9,376 nucleotides of DNA, taken from CAVTOO01 sp963736355 (GTDB lineage: Bacteria > Pseudomonadota > Alphaproteobacteria > Rhizobiales > Xanthobacteraceae). Position numbers and translations under genes: made by a program. This document shows, one piece after another, positions 7,088-9,376 of the stretch; the first letter of the stretch is position 1, and every line of letters starts with the position of its first letter. The notes beneath the pieces are model-generated. The model was not told the origin of the DNA. It did not search any database and was given only the letters and a program-made list of their open reading frames with translations. The stretch lies in the NCBI GenBank assembly GCA_963736355.1, contig CAVTOO010000001.1, positions 1-9,376 of the forward strand, in the 5' to 3' direction.

Positions 7088-8693
7088 TCAATACACGTCC
7101 GTCTGGTATCGACCGCGCTTCTTCAGGTCGGCCACGAACGCTGCCGCCTCGTTCGGCGCACGCGCGCCATGCATCGCCACGATATCGACGAGCGCGCGCT
7201 CCACGTCGCGGGCCATGCGCTGGGCATCGCCGCAGACATAGATGTGCGCGCCGTCGGCGATCCAGGACCACAGGTCGCTACCGGCTTCGGCCATGCGATC
7301 CTGCACGTAGAATTTCTGGTCCGCGTCGCGCGACCAGGCGAGCGACAGCCGCGTCAGCACACCGGCGGCTTTCATGCTGGAGAGCTCGTCCTTGTAGAAG
7401 AAGTCGTGGTCGCTCCGCTGGTGTCCGAAGAACAGCCAATTGCGGCCGGGAGCGCCGGTGGCCTTTCGCTCCTGCAGGAAGGCGCGGAACGGCGCGATGC
7501 CGGTTCCGGGCCCGATCATGACGATCGGCGTATTCGGATCGGCCGGCAGGCCGAAGGCATGTGCCTTCTGCACGTAGACGTTGAGACGGTCGCCGGGGTT
7601 TGTCCGGGCGCCAAGAAAAGTGGAGGCAACGCCGAGCCGCTGTGCGGTTGGTGACGGTGTAGCGCACCGCATCCACGGTGAGCGATATGCGGCCGGGCTG
7701 CGACTTCGGTGATGACGAGATCGAATAGAGCCGTGGCTGCAAAGGCTCCAGCGCCTCGACGAAAGCCTCCGGGTCGGGCCGCGCGCCCGAGAATTTCTCC
7801 AATGCGGCAAGCACGTCGAGCGTTGCGGCGTCGCCGTCCGGGTCTTCGCCGGCGGCGAGCGCTTTGGCCTTTCGTCGGCGGTCGCCGCCGGTGATCAAGG
7901 AGAACAGCTGGAACAGGCCGTCCGGCGCAGGCGCCAGCGACACCGCGTGAGCGAGCGTATCGTGCAGCGTGCGCTCGCCGATCGTGCAATCCGGCGCTGC
8001 GCCGAGCGATGCGATCACCGCATTCACCACGTCCGGATCGTTGGTGGGGAATACGCCGAAAGCATCGCCCACCGTGTAGTCGAGGCCGCTTTCGGTCAGA
8101 TCGAATTCGACATGCCAGGTCTCCTTCTCGGAACCGGGCTGATTGAGCCGCGTGCGCGAGATGAAGGTAGCGAGCGCTGGGTTGTCGCGCGAGCGGCCGC
8201 TCTCATTGGTGGATTTGGCGGAGGCCTTGTCCGGCGCTTTTACCACCGCGGGAGCAGCACCGATCTCAGCCTGGAGCGCCTTAAGCATCCGGGCGGTTTC
8301 CTTACCGCCGGGTACGCAGAGGTTGGTTCGCTCTTCCGCCTTACCGAAAATCGCCTCGGCGTAGTCCTCGCAGTTGTAGCCGCACTGGCCGCAATCCTGC
8401 TGGCCCATGGCGGCCATCAATTTGCGGCGCATCGGCCGGCCTTCAGCGAGCTTCATGCGTTCGGCGATCGGCATGGCGGGGTCGTGCCAGGGAGCCGACC
8501 CGTCGTCGCCATCGCCTGCAGGTCCAATCTCGACGCCCGGCATCAACCGTGCCGCATCCTGCGGCGACAACGCGGCGGTTTCGCCATCCAACAGCCCGGC
8601 GAAGAAGCCGCTCAGCCATTGCCGCTGCTCCGGCGTGAACGGCGCGTTCTCCGGCACAATGCTGGTCAAGGGCGGTCGCAGGCTCTGGTTCAT
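7088..8693 (-). pseudogene. CysJ-like NADPH/FAD diaphorase with N-terminal iron-sulfur motif, one frameshift
   Basis: Probable electron-donor flavoprotein for nitrate/nitrite reduction, moving electrons from NADPH through FAD. Repaired length is 534 aa. Residues about 96-130 carry C101-x2-C104-x3-C108 and C126, an RnfB/Fes-type 4Fe-4S motif (CGQCGYNC). A low-complexity linker (145-170) leads to the CysJ/ferredoxin-NADP reductase module: FAD sites RLYSISSSP (321-329) and GVAS (354-357), NADP sites GPGTGIAP (394-401) and CGDA (488-490), and a terminal aromatic (DVY). No flavodoxin (FMN) domain precedes it, unlike CysJ. The frame breaks at 7643: VRYTVTNR reads in one frame, and QRLGVAST only after dropping one base. 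The start ATG 8693 overlaps the nirA stop (ATGA) and has AGGAGG at 8701-8706, so longer versions are rejected. It is often annotated as sulfite reductase alpha subunit; context points to nitrite/nitrate instead. Confidence 0.82.
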
Positions 8694-9376
8694 TCGGCGG
8701 CCTCCTGGAGCAAGGCGGCGAGTACGCCGATGTCCTGGCGGCGGGTGAAGGCGAGGAAGGTTTCGCCCTGCTCGCGATGCGCCAGATAGACGCGCAGGAT
8801 ACGCTCGACCAAGCGCGGCACGTCTTCTGCTCTCACGTCGCGAATAAGCTCGCGGCCGATGCCGCCATCCGGGCCGAAGCCGCCGCCGACATGCAGGTGG
8901 AACCCATCGACGGTGTCGCCCTCGTCGTTGGCGGCGACGCGGGCGCCGATGAGGCCGATATCGCCGATGTAGTGCTGGGCGCAGGAATGATGGCAGCCGG
9001 TGAGATGGATGTTCACTGGACTGTCGAGCTCGATACGGCCGTCGCACCACGAGGCAATGGCCTCGGCGGTTTCCTTGGTGTGAGCATTGGCGAAGCGGCA
9101 GCCGGTGGCGCCCGTACAGGCCACGAGCCCGGCACGCACCGAAGTCGCCTTCGTCGACAGGCCGAGCTCTGCGATCGCCGCGTCCGCGAGCGCGACGTTT
9201 TCGGTCGCGACGCCCGAGATCAGCAGGTTCTGCCAGACCGTCAGCCGGATTTCCCCATCACCCAGATCGTACGAGAGTTCGGCAAGCCCTCGCATTTGTT
9301 CGGTGGTGAGTTTGCCGACCGGCAGCACCACGCCCATCCAATGCAGGCCGTTTTGCTTCTGCGCGTGCACCCCGAT
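8690..9376 (-). CDS. nirA: Ferredoxin-type nitrite reductase NirA, C-terminal part (5' end outside window)
   Basis: The last 228 residues of a siroheme/4Fe-4S nitrite or sulfite reductase; the frame is open to the window edge (IGVHAQKQNGLHWMGVVLPVG). The cluster ligands are visible as C87-x5-C93 (ACTGATGCRF) and C128-x3-C132 (GCHHSCAQHY), numbered from the edge. The last cysteine normally bridges the cluster to siroheme. It would reduce nitrite to ammonium with six electrons. The TGA (8690-8692) overlaps the flavoprotein ATG, and nasA and cysG follow in the same direction, which favours nitrite over sulfite as substrate. Full members are about 550-600 residues, so roughly 60% lies beyond the window. 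The GTG at 9370 is an internal Val codon, not a start. No frame break is seen in the visible part. Confidence 0.92.
   Translation of the reverse strand: MGVHAQKQNGLHWMGVVLPVGKLTTEQMRGLAELSYDLGDGEIRLTVWQNLLISGVATENVALADAAIAELGLSTKATSVRAGLVACTGATGCRFANAHTKETAEAIASWCDGRIELDSPVNIHLTGCHHSCAQHYIGDIGLIGARVAANDEGDTVDGFHLHVGGGFGPDGGIGRELIRDVRAEDVPRLVERILRVYLAHREQGETFLAFTRRQDIGVLAALLQEAAE
8701..8706 (-). promoter_or_regulatory. Strong ribosome binding site for the flavoprotein gene
   Basis: A perfect AGGAGG sits 7 bases before ATG 8693, within the last codons of nirA. With the ATGA stop/start overlap at 8690-8693 it indicates coupled translation and fixes the start against the open frame that extends upstream to 9050. 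Confidence 0.7.

Noticed and set aside
8694..9050. N-terminal extension of the flavoprotein up to 9050
   Set aside because: The extra residues are Arg/Pro-rich and read nirA in another frame; ATG 8693 has AGGAGG and the ATGA overlap.
1..9376. CRISPR arrays, insertion sequences, transposases, integrases, phage genes
   Set aside because: No regular repeat-spacer pattern, terminal inverted repeats or matching protein motifs were seen on either strand.

Overview
The window looks like the chromosome of an alphaproteobacterium of the Bradyrhizobium/Rhodopseudomonas type. This rests on high-GC coding regions and on the style and order of an assimilatory nitrate reduction operon. It is an inference from family resemblance, because no marker gene is present. 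The right two thirds (about 2.9-9.4 kb) hold that operon on the minus strand. In transcription order it contains nirA (nitrite reductase, 5' end beyond the window), a CysJ-like NADPH/FAD flavoprotein with an N-terminal iron-sulfur-type cysteine motif, nasA (molybdenum nitrate reductase) and cysG (siroheme synthase). Together these would reduce nitrate to nitrite to ammonium. The flavoprotein is the likely electron entry point, and CysG makes the siroheme that NirA needs.

The operon is not intact as written. The flavoprotein gene carries a one-base insertion near 7643, and nasA carries one near 4783-4786. Strong homology continues in another frame on the far side of each. The C-terminal 2Fe-2S (BFD-like) domain of NasA also looks internally shortened. 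cysG and the visible part of nirA are open. Either the pathway has recently been inactivated or the assembly has isolated indel errors.

The left third is different. Positions 1-484 (minus) hold a decayed gene for an isoquinoline 1-oxidoreductase-subunit-like, c-type-haem protein. It has lost a cysteine of its first CxxCH motif and has several frameshifts. A complete tRNA-Phe(GAA) with encoded CCA lies at 844-919 (plus), with a plausible promoter upstream. From the tRNA to cysG (920-2912) the DNA is visibly more AT-rich. It holds no intact recognisable gene: a stretch I cannot assign (920-1528), a small unknown plus-strand gene with one frameshift (1529-1749), a strong intrinsic terminator (1806-1834), and a DUF4145 zinc-ribbon gene on the minus strand (1914-2601) broken by at least five frame changes.

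The overall picture is a metabolic operon beside a tRNA-adjacent, degenerating accessory segment. I see no transposase, integrase, CRISPR array or intact defence system, and nothing that I can defend as a new functional system.
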